A DNA stretch of 64,000 nucleotides from Helicobacter turcicus (lineage in GTDB: Bacteria; Campylobacterota; Campylobacteria; Campylobacterales; Helicobacteraceae), in the NCBI RefSeq assembly GCF_019711685.1, contig NZ_JAIGYQ010000008.1:1-64000 (forward strand), read 5' to 3'. How positions within the stretch are numbered: position 1 is the stretch's first letter; each line of letters begins with the position of its first letter. Positions 44,443-53,537 of this stretch are shown in pieces. The notes below the pieces were generated by a model. That model made no database searches. It saw only the letters and a program-made list of their open reading frames with translations, and was not told the DNA's origin. The translations under genes were made by a program, and so were the position numbers.

Positions 44443-45091
44443 AATCCAAGAAATTTCACAACGTAGCAAGGGACAGATTTTAGAACGTTTAAAAAGGGCA
44501 CATAAGGATTCTAATTTTATCCATAAGCCAAGCATTGATCCTGTGGAACATATCCAAAGAAGTGGAGATGTGTTAGAAGAGCTTAAACGCAAGATGATAG
44601 ACAATAAATACATTGTAGAAGAATGTGCAAAAGAGAGATTAGAAGAGAAAATTAATTCCATCGTTGCAGATTATGGTTATACAAAAATGATTTATGGAGA
44701 GAGCTTGGGGCTTGATATTGATAAAATTCAAGCACAAGAAAAGGTTTGTTTTAATAAAGAAATTGAGGAGTTGCGTCAAGAAGTATTTCATAGTGAATTT
44801 TCTATCGTGCATGCAAGGTTTGGTATTAGCTCACATGGAGTGGCGTTAGTCCATTCTAGTCGCGCACAGCCTAGAATGCTATCTCTTGCACCTACACTTT
44901 GCATTATGCTTTTAGAAAAAAAGAATGTTGTAGGAAGTTTAGCTGAAGCGTTAAATCTCGTTAAGAGCGAAAATTCAGTGTTGCCAAGCAATCTTTTGTT
45001 CATTGCTGGACCTTCACGCACAGCAGACATTGAACTTATCACCGTTTTTGGAGTGCATGGCTCACAAAAAGTGCATTTGTTGTTGTATTAG
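44435..45091 (+). CDS. lutC: Lactate oxidation subunit LutC (LldG)
   Basis: A 218-residue protein with a charged helical N-terminal region and a C-terminal LUD domain (EFSIVHARFGISSHGVALVH, then LAPTLCIMLLEKKNVVGSL and FIAGPSRTADIELITVFGVH). It completes the LutABC complex. It overlaps the end of lutB by eight bases and ends 13 bases before the convergent U32 peptidase gene, closing the operon. Confidence 0.93.
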   Translation: MSRIQEISQRSKGQILERLKRAHKDSNFIHKPSIDPVEHIQRSGDVLEELKRKMIDNKYIVEECAKERLEEKINSIVADYGYTKMIYGESLGLDIDKIQAQEKVCFNKEIEELRQEVFHSEFSIVHARFGISSHGVALVHSSRAQPRMLSLAPTLCIMLLEKKNVVGSLAEALNLVKSENSVLPSNLLFIAGPSRTADIELITVFGVHGSQKVHLLLY

Positions 45092-45104
45092 CAGAATCCT
45101 AAAC

Positions 45105-46445
45105 TTACAATTTTTGCCTTAAAAAACTAAAGGGAGGAAGAGTGAAAGGTAGCAAAAACGGGTTTTCGTTACCACTATGGATAGATTCTAGTTCTTTTCC
45201 ATTTTCTAAAATGATTTTGAAAAACTGCAAGTATTTTTTACCCTCTTTGCTAAAAATCTCTCCAATTTCGTTTTTGCCTTCTTTAATGTTCTCTGGCTGT
45301 GCGCTTACAATTTCTTTTGGTTCATTGGGGCGGATTGTGTGGCGACAAAGTGCGCTTTTACCATCTTCGCTCACTTCGGCATTGACTTGATAGCTTCCCT
45401 CACTAATGGCAGTAAAATGGTTCTGTGTGTTGAGCTTTTCATAAGGGCGATGGATAATGTAGCCATCGCTAAAGCCACGATTTTTTAGTGTGTCTAGCTC
45501 TTTGGTGTATTTTTGCTCCACAAATGCACCCTTTGCATAATCCTCTAGTGCCGCCTTATAAGCAAGTGCTGTGATTCCTGCATAATAAGCAGATTTCGTG
45601 CGTCCTTCAATTTTTAAAGAATCAATCGCCCCACACTCTAAGATAGTAGGAATATGTGTGGCTAGATTTAAATCTTTAGAGTTAAAAATATGTGTTCCTA
45701 TGCCCTCCTCTTCTTCTAGACGCATTATTACTCCATTGTCTGGATTTCTTGCATAAAATTCTTTGCCACTAAAACGCACAAGTTCGTCATTAGTGATATT
45801 ACGCACATAATATTCATAATCAAAGCGGCAGTCATTTGCGCAACTTCCACGATTTGGGACGCGCCCACTTTGTAATGCAGAGATTAAACAACGTCCAGAA
45901 AATGCAAAGCACATTGAGCCGTGGATAAAAATTTCTAATTCTAAATTTGGAATTGCTTTTTTGATAGCAACAGCGTCTTTTAAGCTAAGTTCTCTTGCTG
46001 CAATAATACGTTTAACGCCTAAATCATAAAATACTTGTGCATCTAGAACATTTAGAACATTTGCTTGTGTGGAGAGGTGGATTGGAGTCTCTGGAGAAAC
46101 TTGTTTTGCAAGTTTGACGACTCCGGGCGTTGCGACTATAAAGGCATCAGGTTTTAAAGAAGCCATTTTTTCAATATGGTTTTTTAGCAGCGTTAGTTGC
46201 GAGTTAAAAGGAAATCCATTTATGGTTACATAGATTTTTTTGCCTTTTTTGTGTGTGTATTCCACACCCTCTTTAAAGGTGTCAAAGTCAAATTCTTTGC
46301 CTGAGCGATTCCGTAAAGAAAAGTGGCTAACGCCTCCATATACAGCGTCTGCCCCGTATTCTAAAGCGATTTTTAGCTTTTTAAGATTCCCAGCAGGAGA
46401 GAGAAGCTCTGGAATCTTTAGGGATTGCGGTAAGGGAAATTGCAT
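45105..46445 (-). CDS. U32-family peptidase-like protein (TrhP/YegQ type)
   Basis: A 446-residue U32 protein: LLSPAGNLKKLKIALEYGAD, VYGGVSHFSLRNRSGKEFD, HLSTQANVLN, and the Cys-rich signature FIHGSMCFAFSGRCLISAL followed by RGSCANDCRFDY. Bacterial members of this clade (TrhP) take part in tRNA uridine hydroxylation through an Fe-S cluster, while older work described collagenase activity (PrtC). I favour the tRNA role because the four-Cys cluster is complete. The ATG overlaps the cheZ stop as TAATG, so it is translated with cheZ; this linkage also exists in H. pylori. Confidence 0.88.
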   Translation of the reverse strand: MQFPLPQSLKIPELLSPAGNLKKLKIALEYGADAVYGGVSHFSLRNRSGKEFDFDTFKEGVEYTHKKGKKIYVTINGFPFNSQLTLLKNHIEKMASLKPDAFIVATPGVVKLAKQVSPETPIHLSTQANVLNVLDAQVFYDLGVKRIIAARELSLKDAVAIKKAIPNLELEIFIHGSMCFAFSGRCLISALQSGRVPNRGSCANDCRFDYEYYVRNITNDELVRFSGKEFYARNPDNGVIMRLEEEEGIGTHIFNSKDLNLATHIPTILECGAIDSLKIEGRTKSAYYAGITALAYKAALEDYAKGAFVEQKYTKELDTLKNRGFSDGYIIHRPYEKLNTQNHFTAISEGSYQVNAEVSEDGKSALCRHTIRPNEPKEIVSAQPENIKEGKNEIGEIFSKEGKKYLQFFKIILENGKELESIHSGNENPFLLPFTLPPFSFLRQKL

Positions 46446-47152
46446 TAGTTTGAGCCAAATTTTTCAATAAGTGCCTCAATATCGTCTGTGTGCATTACAT
46501 TATCCGCAGAATCTCCTTGTATATACACAGCGGAGCTTACACGTTTGTTATCTTCAATTTTTCCTTCAAAAAGAGAACTCATGTAGCGTGAGAGCGCACG
46601 CATTACATTAATAACACGTTCAATTTTTTGGCGGTGAATGTCTTGATATTGCATACTCTCCATTGCATCTAAAGAAGCTGTAGAAATTTCTTGCAAGGCA
46701 TCGGAAATTTTTTGTGCGCTTTCTTTTATGCTAGCAATTTCTTCTAGTTTTTCATCAAATGTGTGGAAGTTTGGAAATTTTGTGTGGAGTTTTTGTAATA
46801 ACTCTTCTTGAGAGTTGATAAAATTCTGAACTTTTCTAAAAGAATCTTCAATGTCCGCTCCTAGATTATTAATGTTTTCTAGCTTGTCAAACATTTCTGT
46901 TGCTTTAATTTCGGAATCACGCGTTACATCATCAAGTTGATGAACCACTTTATGTTCTGTCGTTGGGGGTGGTGGAGGCCAACTTGCCTCATGACTGATT
47001 TTAAAATCATCAGCAGTAACAACACCGCTTTCAATGGTTGGGTCTGAATGACCGCTTGGTTCTTCGTCACTCTGTGTCTTGGTTGCTTCTGTATCCTCAG
47101 CAACATCTTCAATATCACTATTTAGCAACGCATCTAATTCTTCTTGTGTCAT
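46445..47152 (-). CDS. cheZ: CheZ-like chemotaxis phosphatase
   Basis: The protein dephosphorylates CheY-P. From the ATG at 47152 (AAGG 6 bases upstream) it has 235 residues. A long helical hairpin spans about 85-195 and carries the catalytic pair in MQYQDIHRQ (Asp171 and Gln175), matching the QDLTGQ pattern of enteric CheZ. Both termini look like CheY-binding peptides: TQEELDALLN at residues 2-11, like the FliM N-terminus, and DDIEALIEKFG at 223-233, like the CheZ C-terminus. A Pro run (PPPPP) near residue 60 marks a flexible linker. It is co-translated with the U32 gene. Confidence 0.85.
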   Translation of the reverse strand: MTQEELDALLNSDIEDVAEDTEATKTQSDEEPSGHSDPTIESGVVTADDFKISHEASWPPPPPTTEHKVVHQLDDVTRDSEIKATEMFDKLENINNLGADIEDSFRKVQNFINSQEELLQKLHTKFPNFHTFDEKLEEIASIKESAQKISDALQEISTASLDAMESMQYQDIHRQKIERVINVMRALSRYMSSLFEGKIEDNKRVSSAVYIQGDSADNVMHTDDIEALIEKFGSN

Positions 47153-47231
47153 CATCACCCTTAAAAATAAACTTAAAATTGTAATTATACATAATGCTTT
47201 GTATAATTTTGTTTAAATCTGCGCGAAAAAT

Positions 47232-48701
47232 CTAAAAAAGCGGAGCGTCCATTTCACTTGGAATCTCTAAATCCATGAGCTTTAAAATGCTTGGAGCAAT
47301 GTTATTTAAGCCACCATTTTTGACTGCTTTTACGCCATTAGCAGCCACGAAGCACCACACACTGCCTATGGTATGATTGGTTAGTGCTTCACCTTTTTCG
47401 TCTTTCATAGCTTCACAATTTCCGTGGTCGCTGGTAATGACAAGCCCATAGCCTAACTCTTTTGCCCTCGTGTAGATTCTGCCCAATTCCAAATCCACAG
47501 CTTCTACTGCTTTAATGGCTGCTTCATAATTTCCTGTGTGTCCGACCATATCGCCATTTGCAAAATTTACAACAATAAAATCATAATCACTATCCATTGC
47601 ATTTAACACTGCATTGCTAACTTCTTTAGCACTCATTTCTGGTTGTAAATCATAAGTTTTTACTTTTGGAGAAGGCACTAATAGACGTGTTTCATTGAGT
47701 TGTGGCTCTTCTACTCCACCATTAAAAAAGAAAGTTACATGAGCGTATTTTTCAGTTTCTGCAGTGTGAAATTGACGTAGGTTATGCTTAGAAATCACTT
47801 CTGCAAGAGTGTTTTTGATAGTCTCTTTTGGAAAAAGAATGGGAAAGGTGAAAGTTTTATCATAAGGTGTCATTGTAAGCAAGGGAATCTTAGTAAATTT
47901 CTTTCGCTTAAATCCGCTAAACTCTACATTTCCTAATGCGCTCACAATTTCTCTTGCTCTATCACTTCTAAAATTTACAAAAATGATTCCATCGGTATTT
48001 TGGATTCCATTATAGTAACTAAAGCTTGCTGGCTCTATAAATTCATCAAAAATTTCTTTTGAAAATTGTGCTTGCAAATATTCCTGTGGGCTTATATTTT
48101 GAGGATTTTCACCAAGTGCAATTGTGTTATATGCAAGCTCTACTCTCTCCCAACGATTATCCCTATCCATTGCAAAATAACGCCCACTAATGCTTGCAAT
48201 GCAGATATTTTTGCCTTGTATTGCATTTTCTATTTCGTTTAAGAAATAAGGAGCACTCTTTGGTAGCACATCGCGTCCATCTGTGATTAAATGCAAGAGT
48301 ACTTCACATTGAGATTCCAATCCATGCGCTAAGGCTAAAATATGATTTAAGTGGCTATGCACACCCCCATCACTCATTAGACCGATTAAATGTACGCGCT
48401 TACAAGATTTAAGGGAGGTTAAGGCTTTGTTTTGCATAAGAGTATTTTCCTCTATTGCCTTATTAATTTTTACTAAATCTTGGTAGAGAATTCTACCACT
48501 TCCTAAACTCATATGCCCGACTTCAGAATTTCCCATTTGCCCTTCTGGTAAGCCCACAGAAAGCCCAAAAGTTTCAATCATGCCAAAAGGCACTTCTTTA
48601 AAAAGTTTGTCATAAGTAGGTTTTTTAGCATGAAAAAAGGCATTATAATTTTCATTTTTGTTGTAACCGATTCCATCTGTAATGATTAAAATTGTTTTCA
48701 T
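47232..48701 (-). CDS. gpmI: 2,3-bisphosphoglycerate-independent phosphoglycerate mutase
   Basis: GpmI interconverts 3- and 2-phosphoglycerate using manganese ions. The 489-residue length is normal for this class. Visible are the first metal/acid segment [20 protein letters not shown], the phosphoserine loop [17 protein letters not shown] with Ser61, [14 protein letters not shown], the arginine pair [11 protein letters not shown], and the C-terminal metal sites [12 protein letters not shown] and [11 protein letters not shown]. It is divergent from mraY across an 89-bp spacer and stands apart from other glycolytic genes. Confidence 0.97.
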   Translation of the reverse strand: MKTILIITDGIGYNKNENYNAFFHAKKPTYDKLFKEVPFGMIETFGLSVGLPEGQMGNSEVGHMSLGSGRILYQDLVKINKAIEENTLMQNKALTSLKSCKRVHLIGLMSDGGVHSHLNHILALAHGLESQCEVLLHLITDGRDVLPKSAPYFLNEIENAIQGKNICIASISGRYFAMDRDNRWERVELAYNTIALGENPQNISPQEYLQAQFSKEIFDEFIEPASFSYYNGIQNTDGIIFVNFRSDRAREIVSALGNVEFSGFKRKKFTKIPLLTMTPYDKTFTFPILFPKETIKNTLAEVISKHNLRQFHTAETEKYAHVTFFFNGGVEEPQLNETRLLVPSPKVKTYDLQPEMSAKEVSNAVLNAMDSDYDFIVVNFANGDMVGHTGNYEAAIKAVEAVDLELGRIYTRAKELGYGLVITSDHGNCEAMKDEKGEALTNHTIGSVWCFVAANGVKAVKNGGLNNIAPSILKLMDLEIPSEMDAPLF

Positions 48702-48790
48702 AAAGGGATTTTTCCTAATTTTTTTAAAGTTATTTTAGGTAGAATCCTACCTAAACTTTTCCTAAAATTTCATTTATAAGTGCTAGATTT

Positions 48791-49849
48791 ATGCTTTATT
48801 ATTTATACACCTTTTTTGATATTAATATTTTTCAATACATTACCGTGCGTTCGGCAATTGCGTTTTTTGTAGCATTTTTTCTAAATATTTTTTTAATGCC
48901 TCATTATATTTTGTGGGCGCAAAGGAAGCAGGCAAATCAGCCAATTTCAGAATTTGCCCCTAAAAACCATCAACAAAAGGTAAATACACCTACAATGGGT
49001 GGAATCGTTTTTGTAAGCACGACATTATTAGCGACTCTATTGTGTGCAAAATTAACACATATTTATGTTTTATTAGGAATTGCTACGTTACTTTTTTTCG
49101 CTTTGCTTGGTGTGAGTGATGATTATTCTAAGGTTTCACAAAATCAAAATGCTGGAATGTCTGCTAAAAAAAAGTTTTATTTGCAAATTTTTATTAGTTT
49201 TATGCTTTCTTTAGCATTGCATTGGACGACCTTAAATACAGAGTTTTATCTACCTTTTTTTAAAAATGCACTTTTTGATTGGGGGATTTTTGGCATTGCG
49301 TTTTGGACACTTGTGTTTGTAGCAACAAGCAATGCAGTAAATCTTACGGATGGTTTAGATGGCTTAGTTGCGATTCCCTCCATTTACGCACTGACTTCCT
49401 TGAGTGTGTTTGTCTATGTGGCTGGACATAGTGGATTAAGCGCATACCTTTTATATCCAAAAGTGCTAGATAGCGGAGAACTTGTGATTTTATCTGCAGC
49501 ACTCATTGGTGCGCTTATTGGCTTTTTGTGGTATAACTGCCACCCTGCGCAGGTTTTTATGGGGGATAGTGGAAGTTTAAGTCTTGGGGGATTTATAGCA
49601 TATATGGCAATTGTATCTAAAAATGAGATTCTTTTATTTTTAATTGGTTTTATTTTTGTAGTGGAGGCTTTGTCTGTGATTTTGCAGATTGGAAGTTATA
49701 AAACGCGTGGCAAAAAAATTTTTTTAATGGCGCCTTTGCATCATCATTTTGAAGAGAAGGGTTTAAGTGAGAGTAAAATCATTGTGCGCTTTTGGATTGT
49801 AGCGTTAATGAGTAATCTCATTGCTCTTTTAACGTTAAAGCTCCGTTAA
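48791..49849 (+). CDS. mraY: Phospho-N-acetylmuramoyl-pentapeptide transferase
   Basis: MraY transfers phospho-MurNAc-pentapeptide to undecaprenyl phosphate, giving lipid I in the inner membrane. The 352-residue protein has about ten helices and the family motifs [10 protein letters not shown], the Asp pair in [38 protein letters not shown] and [12 protein letters not shown]. It is followed by murD after 8 bases, so the two peptidoglycan genes form one operon, detached from the larger mur/fts cluster seen in other bacteria. Confidence 0.97.
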   Translation: MLYYLYTFFDINIFQYITVRSAIAFFVAFFLNIFLMPHYILWAQRKQANQPISEFAPKNHQQKVNTPTMGGIVFVSTTLLATLLCAKLTHIYVLLGIATLLFFALLGVSDDYSKVSQNQNAGMSAKKKFYLQIFISFMLSLALHWTTLNTEFYLPFFKNALFDWGIFGIAFWTLVFVATSNAVNLTDGLDGLVAIPSIYALTSLSVFVYVAGHSGLSAYLLYPKVLDSGELVILSAALIGALIGFLWYNCHPAQVFMGDSGSLSLGGFIAYMAIVSKNEILLFLIGFIFVVEALSVILQIGSYKTRGKKIFLMAPLHHHFEEKGLSESKIIVRFWIVALMSNLIALLTLKLR

Positions 49850-49857
49850 GGAATACT

Positions 49858-51129
49858 ATGCTGATACTTTTGGGATTTGGGGGGACAAATCAAGCTATTG
49901 CGGAAGCATACGCTCCTGTTTTGGCTTTTGATGATAGTTTTAATACGTTAAGTTATGATAGCTTTGGTAATGCACTCTATCCTAGCGCGTATTTGCCAGA
50001 GATTCTAGCTACGCAGCTTGATGCGCAAATTATTACTAGCCCCGGGATTCCACCAAGTAATACAATGGTGCAAACAGCTATTTCTTTTGTCCGTCAATAT
50101 CCTAAAATGCGTCTTTTGAGTGAATATGATTTTTTTGCACATAAAATGCCCGCTTCTGTGTGGATTAGTGGCACAAATGGCAAAACAACAACCACGCAAA
50201 TGCTAACACATTTACTCCAACATTTAGGCACACAAAGTGGTGGAAATATCGGCACCCCGCTTGCAAAATTAGATGATAATTCTCCTCTTTGGGTGCTAGA
50301 GACAAGTTCTTTTACACTCCATTACACAAATATTGCAAAACCAAATCTATATCTTTTGCTTCCTATTTCACAAGACCATATTAGTTGGCATGGGAGCTAC
50401 GAAGATTATGTTGCAGATAAGTTAAAGCCTATTTTATCACTTAAAGAAAAAGAAATTGCGATTTTGCCAAAGAGTGTAGAGGGGCATTCTCATTGCAGAG
50501 AATCTCTTGGGAGGCTTGTATTTTATGAAACTTCTAGTGATTTAGCGCAAGCATTTGAGTTGGATTTAGATAGAATTGGTTTTAAAGAACCATTTTTGCT
50601 AGACGCTACTTTAGCGCTGTGTGCGGCAAAAATTTTAAGTTTGCAAAGTGATTATGCGCTGTTAAATACTTTTAAAATTGGGGCGCATAAAATGGAGGAA
50701 TTTTACGATAAGGGTGGAAATCTTTGGGTAGATGATAGCAAGGGGACAAATATTGATGCGACAATGGAAGCCCTTAAATGCTATAAGGATAAAAAGATTT
50801 TGCTTGTGCTAGGTGGTGATGATAAGGGAGCGGATTTAAGTCCTTTGTTTGGTTTAATTCAGTGTTTGCAAAGTAAAAAGAGAGAGGAAATAGAGATTTT
50901 TGCTATTGGGAGTAATACAGAAAAAGTTTGTGAGTTTGCACAAGGCATTGTAAAATCCAAAGCATGCTATACGCTAGATGTTGCGGTTAAGAGCATAAAA
51001 CAGCGCCTTTTGGAGATAAAAGATTCCAAAAATTGTGTGGCGATGCTCTCTCCAGCAGCAGCAAGTTTAGACCAATTTAGTTCTTATAAAGAGAGAGGCG
51101 AGAAATTTAAGACTTTCGCACTTAGTTAA
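49858..51129 (+). CDS. murD: UDP-N-acetylmuramoylalanine-D-glutamate ligase
   Basis: MurD adds D-glutamate to UDP-MurNAc-L-Ala in the cytoplasm. The 423 residues show the N-terminal region with SPGIPPSN, the ATP loop WISGTNGKTTTTQML near residue 104, NIGTPL, the catalytic LETSSFTLH, SQDHISWHGSYEDYV and WVDDSKGTNIDATMEAL. The C-terminal domain contains LVLGGDDKGADLSPLF and MLSPAAASLDQFSSYKERG. It follows mraY and overlaps the convergent priA stop by eight bases. Confidence 0.97.
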   Translation: MLILLGFGGTNQAIAEAYAPVLAFDDSFNTLSYDSFGNALYPSAYLPEILATQLDAQIITSPGIPPSNTMVQTAISFVRQYPKMRLLSEYDFFAHKMPASVWISGTNGKTTTTQMLTHLLQHLGTQSGGNIGTPLAKLDDNSPLWVLETSSFTLHYTNIAKPNLYLLLPISQDHISWHGSYEDYVADKLKPILSLKEKEIAILPKSVEGHSHCRESLGRLVFYETSSDLAQAFELDLDRIGFKEPFLLDATLALCAAKILSLQSDYALLNTFKIGAHKMEEFYDKGGNLWVDDSKGTNIDATMEALKCYKDKKILLVLGGDDKGADLSPLFGLIQCLQSKKREEIEIFAIGSNTEKVCEFAQGIVKSKACYTLDVAVKSIKQRLLEIKDSKNCVAMLSPAAASLDQFSSYKERGEKFKTFALS

Positions 51130-52987
51130 ACTCAATAGGGTCTATATCAATCTCACACGCAAAATTGCGCAGTGGCAAAAGGGCAATGTGTAAGTCCTTT
51201 GCCTTTGGAGAGCGGAGCATTATTAAGTACCGCCATTTGTCTAAAATGCGTTCAATTGGTGCTTCTCCGCTACCGACAATCTCCACACTTAGAGAGTTTT
51301 CTTGGATTTGTTCTGTTAGGATTCCTAGTGCTTTTTGAGTAAGATTTTGAGCTTCTGTTTGGTTTTTGTGGTTAAAGCAAATGAGTGCTAAACGCACAAA
51401 AGGAGGATACAAATCCCCGCGCATTTTAAGTTCATCTTCTAAAAAAGCTTGATAATCTTGCAAATAATGTTGAAAAAAATCTGGATAAAGTGTTTGGATT
51501 AGCACTTCCCCATTTTCCTTTCTTCCGCTTCTACCAGAGAGTTGAAACATTAGTGCTAATGCTCTCTCTCTTGCCCTATAATCGTTCCCTTTTAGAATAT
51601 AATCTAATCCTAAAGCCACGCTTAGAGCAACATTGTGATAATCATGCCCTTTAGAAAGCATTTGTGTGCCAACAAGAACGTCAATGGTGTGGCGGTTGAA
51701 AGCATCAAGGGTTTGGGTGAGTTTCTTTTGCGTTGTGATAGAATCTCGGTCAAAGCAAGCAATGCGACTTTGTGGCAAAGATTCTTGTAAGACTTTAGCG
51801 AATTCTTGTGTGCCAATGCGTAAGGTTTGGAGTGTGCCTTTACATTTCGGGCAAGCTGTTGGGATAGGGCGTGTGTAGTGGCAGTAGTGGCACTTTAGAC
51901 TAGAATCCTTTGTGTGCAGACTTAAAGACACACTACAATTTGGACATTCAATGGCTTCTTTGCATTGGATACAGAGTAAATGCTTAAAATTTGCGCGCGT
52001 TGGCAAAAAAACAATAGCTTGTTTGCCATTTTCTAGGTTTTTTTGTAGCGCACTAAGAATTGTTGGCTCAATAGATTCCGCACTCTGACAGAAATGATAA
52101 TGCTTTTGCGTGTCAAAATGCGTTCCTTTTAAGCGAAAGAGGTTATTGTTTTTTTTAGCACGTTGGTAGCTTGTAGCAAGTGGAGTTGCCGAACCTAAAA
52201 CAATTTTAATGTTTTGTGTTTTTGCTAGATAGAGGGCAACATTGCGTGCGTGGTAACGTGGAGTGGAGCTTGATTTGTATGCATCATCATGTTCTTCATC
52301 AATGATAATTAAATCTAAATTAACAAGTGGTAAAAACAGCGCAGAGCGTGCGCCTGCTAGGATTCTAACTTTACCCTCTTTTAAATCTTGCAAGATTTTG
52401 TGTTTCTTACTCTTTGTGATTTTGGAATGCCAAAAGGCAATACAATCGCCAAAAACAGCTTTTAAACGTTTCTCCATTTGTGGAGTCAGGGAGATTTCTG
52501 GCATTAAAAAGAGTGCGTTTTTGCCTTTTTTTATACTTTGGTTAAAAAGATGCATATAAATTTCTGTCTTACCGCTACCTGTATCCCCAAAAATCAAGGA
52601 ATCTTGACGTTTTGTGATAAAAGTGAAGGCTTCAAGTTGTTTGGTGCTTAAAGGATTTAGCGGAAAATCTAGAGGTTTTAATTCTGTTTTGTGTGTGTTG
52701 TCAAAAGGTGTAAAAAGGCTAAAAGCAAGAGAGCGTGAGGTGCAATAATAACTAGCGATAAACTCTGCAAGATCGCATTGGGCTTGTGAGAAGTGAAATT
52801 CTAAAGGTGTGGCTTCCTTGCACTTAAATTCTGGCTTTTGACATTCTTTTAATACCATCCCTTGAAGTGTTTTGGAGAGTAGTGTAATGCTAACAAGTGA
52901 TCCTTTTTCAAGCGGAGTCTTGCTAGAGTAAGTTAGCAGGGGGGAATTTCGCTTTAAGATAACAATGTGATAGAAAAATTCTTGCAA
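51122..52987 (-). CDS. priA: Primosomal protein N' (replication restart helicase) PriA
   Basis: PriA loads the replisome at stalled forks. The 621 residues are shorter than the enteric protein but complete: N-terminal DNA-binding region, Walker A FGDTGSGKTEIYMHLF near residue 133, the DEEH box IIDEEHDDAYKSS, the zinc-binding Cys cluster (CIQCKEAIECPNC, CHYC, CPKC at about residues 335-385), and helicase motifs V-VI in GTQMLSKGHDYHNV and FQLSGRSGRKENG. The gene starts two bases after the 76-residue small gene and is co-transcribed with the two small genes behind the aminotransferase. Confidence 0.95.
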   Translation of the reverse strand: MQEFFYHIVILKRNSPLLTYSSKTPLEKGSLVSITLLSKTLQGMVLKECQKPEFKCKEATPLEFHFSQAQCDLAEFIASYYCTSRSLAFSLFTPFDNTHKTELKPLDFPLNPLSTKQLEAFTFITKRQDSLIFGDTGSGKTEIYMHLFNQSIKKGKNALFLMPEISLTPQMEKRLKAVFGDCIAFWHSKITKSKKHKILQDLKEGKVRILAGARSALFLPLVNLDLIIIDEEHDDAYKSSSTPRYHARNVALYLAKTQNIKIVLGSATPLATSYQRAKKNNNLFRLKGTHFDTQKHYHFCQSAESIEPTILSALQKNLENGKQAIVFLPTRANFKHLLCIQCKEAIECPNCSVSLSLHTKDSSLKCHYCHYTRPIPTACPKCKGTLQTLRIGTQEFAKVLQESLPQSRIACFDRDSITTQKKLTQTLDAFNRHTIDVLVGTQMLSKGHDYHNVALSVALGLDYILKGNDYRARERALALMFQLSGRSGRKENGEVLIQTLYPDFFQHYLQDYQAFLEDELKMRGDLYPPFVRLALICFNHKNQTEAQNLTQKALGILTEQIQENSLSVEIVGSGEAPIERILDKWRYLIMLRSPKAKDLHIALLPLRNFACEIDIDPIEFN

Positions 52988-52989
52988 GT

Positions 52990-53220
52990 CTAATTGGAAT
53001 TTTTTGCGTCTTGGAGTTTTTGTAAGGCGACAGCAATGCTAGATTCTAGTGCAGTTTTAATTTCGTAAGATTCCAAAAACGCACACAAAAGATCACGAGG
53101 GTTTATAGTGTTTGAAGTATCTGTAATTGCTTTTAGTGCTTCAAGTGTGGCAGGAGCGACTTCGTGAGTTGGAATATCAAAGAAACGTCCTGCAATGCAG
53201 ACACGAAACATATTATCCAT
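52990..53220 (-). CDS. Small conserved-type protein upstream of priA
   Basis: A 76-residue protein I cannot assign. It has FRVCIAGRFFDIPTHEVAPA, then a helical region with LLCAFLESYEIKTALESSI. There is no signal peptide or metal motif. It sits between a coiled-coil protein (5-base gap) and priA (2-base gap), so the three are translated from one mRNA; a role in cell division or replication is only suggested by that context. Confidence 0.6.
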   Translation of the reverse strand: MDNMFRVCIAGRFFDIPTHEVAPATLEALKAITDTSNTINPRDLLCAFLESYEIKTALESSIAVALQKLQDAKNSN

Positions 53221-53225
53221 AAAAC

Positions 53226-53459
53226 TTAGCGTCCTAGTGCATTTTGGATTTTATTTAGCACATTTTCTAACTCACGTTCTTTTGCACTAATTTCATCATA
53301 AAGGGAGCTAATTTCGGAGTTTTTGGCTTCATTTTCGGCTTTTAAAAGCACGATTTGTTGGCGTAAAGATTGGCTTTCATCGCGTTGTTTTCGCAGTTCT
53401 TCAACAAGAGCTTCAACACTTTCTAGGAGTTTATTTGAAATATTTTTAGCTTCTTCCAT
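53226..53459 (-). CDS. Small coiled-coil protein (ZapB-like appearance)
   Basis: After the start at 53459, chosen because GAAGGA lies 9 bases upstream (a second ATG two codons earlier is also possible), the 77 residues are almost entirely one coiled coil: heptads run through SVEALVEELRKQRDESQSLR and IVLLKAENEAKNSEISSLYD to the end. Size and pattern resemble ZapB-type division proteins, but coiled coils converge easily, so this is appearance only. Confidence 0.55.
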   Translation of the reverse strand: MEEAKNISNKLLESVEALVEELRKQRDESQSLRQQIVLLKAENEAKNSEISSLYDEISAKERELENVLNKIQNALGR

Positions 53460-53537
53460 ACACATATTTCCTTCGTCTAAATAAGTGCTGTATTTTAACA
53501 TTATTTCTTTAAGTTTTTCAGGATTTTCTAAAAATTT

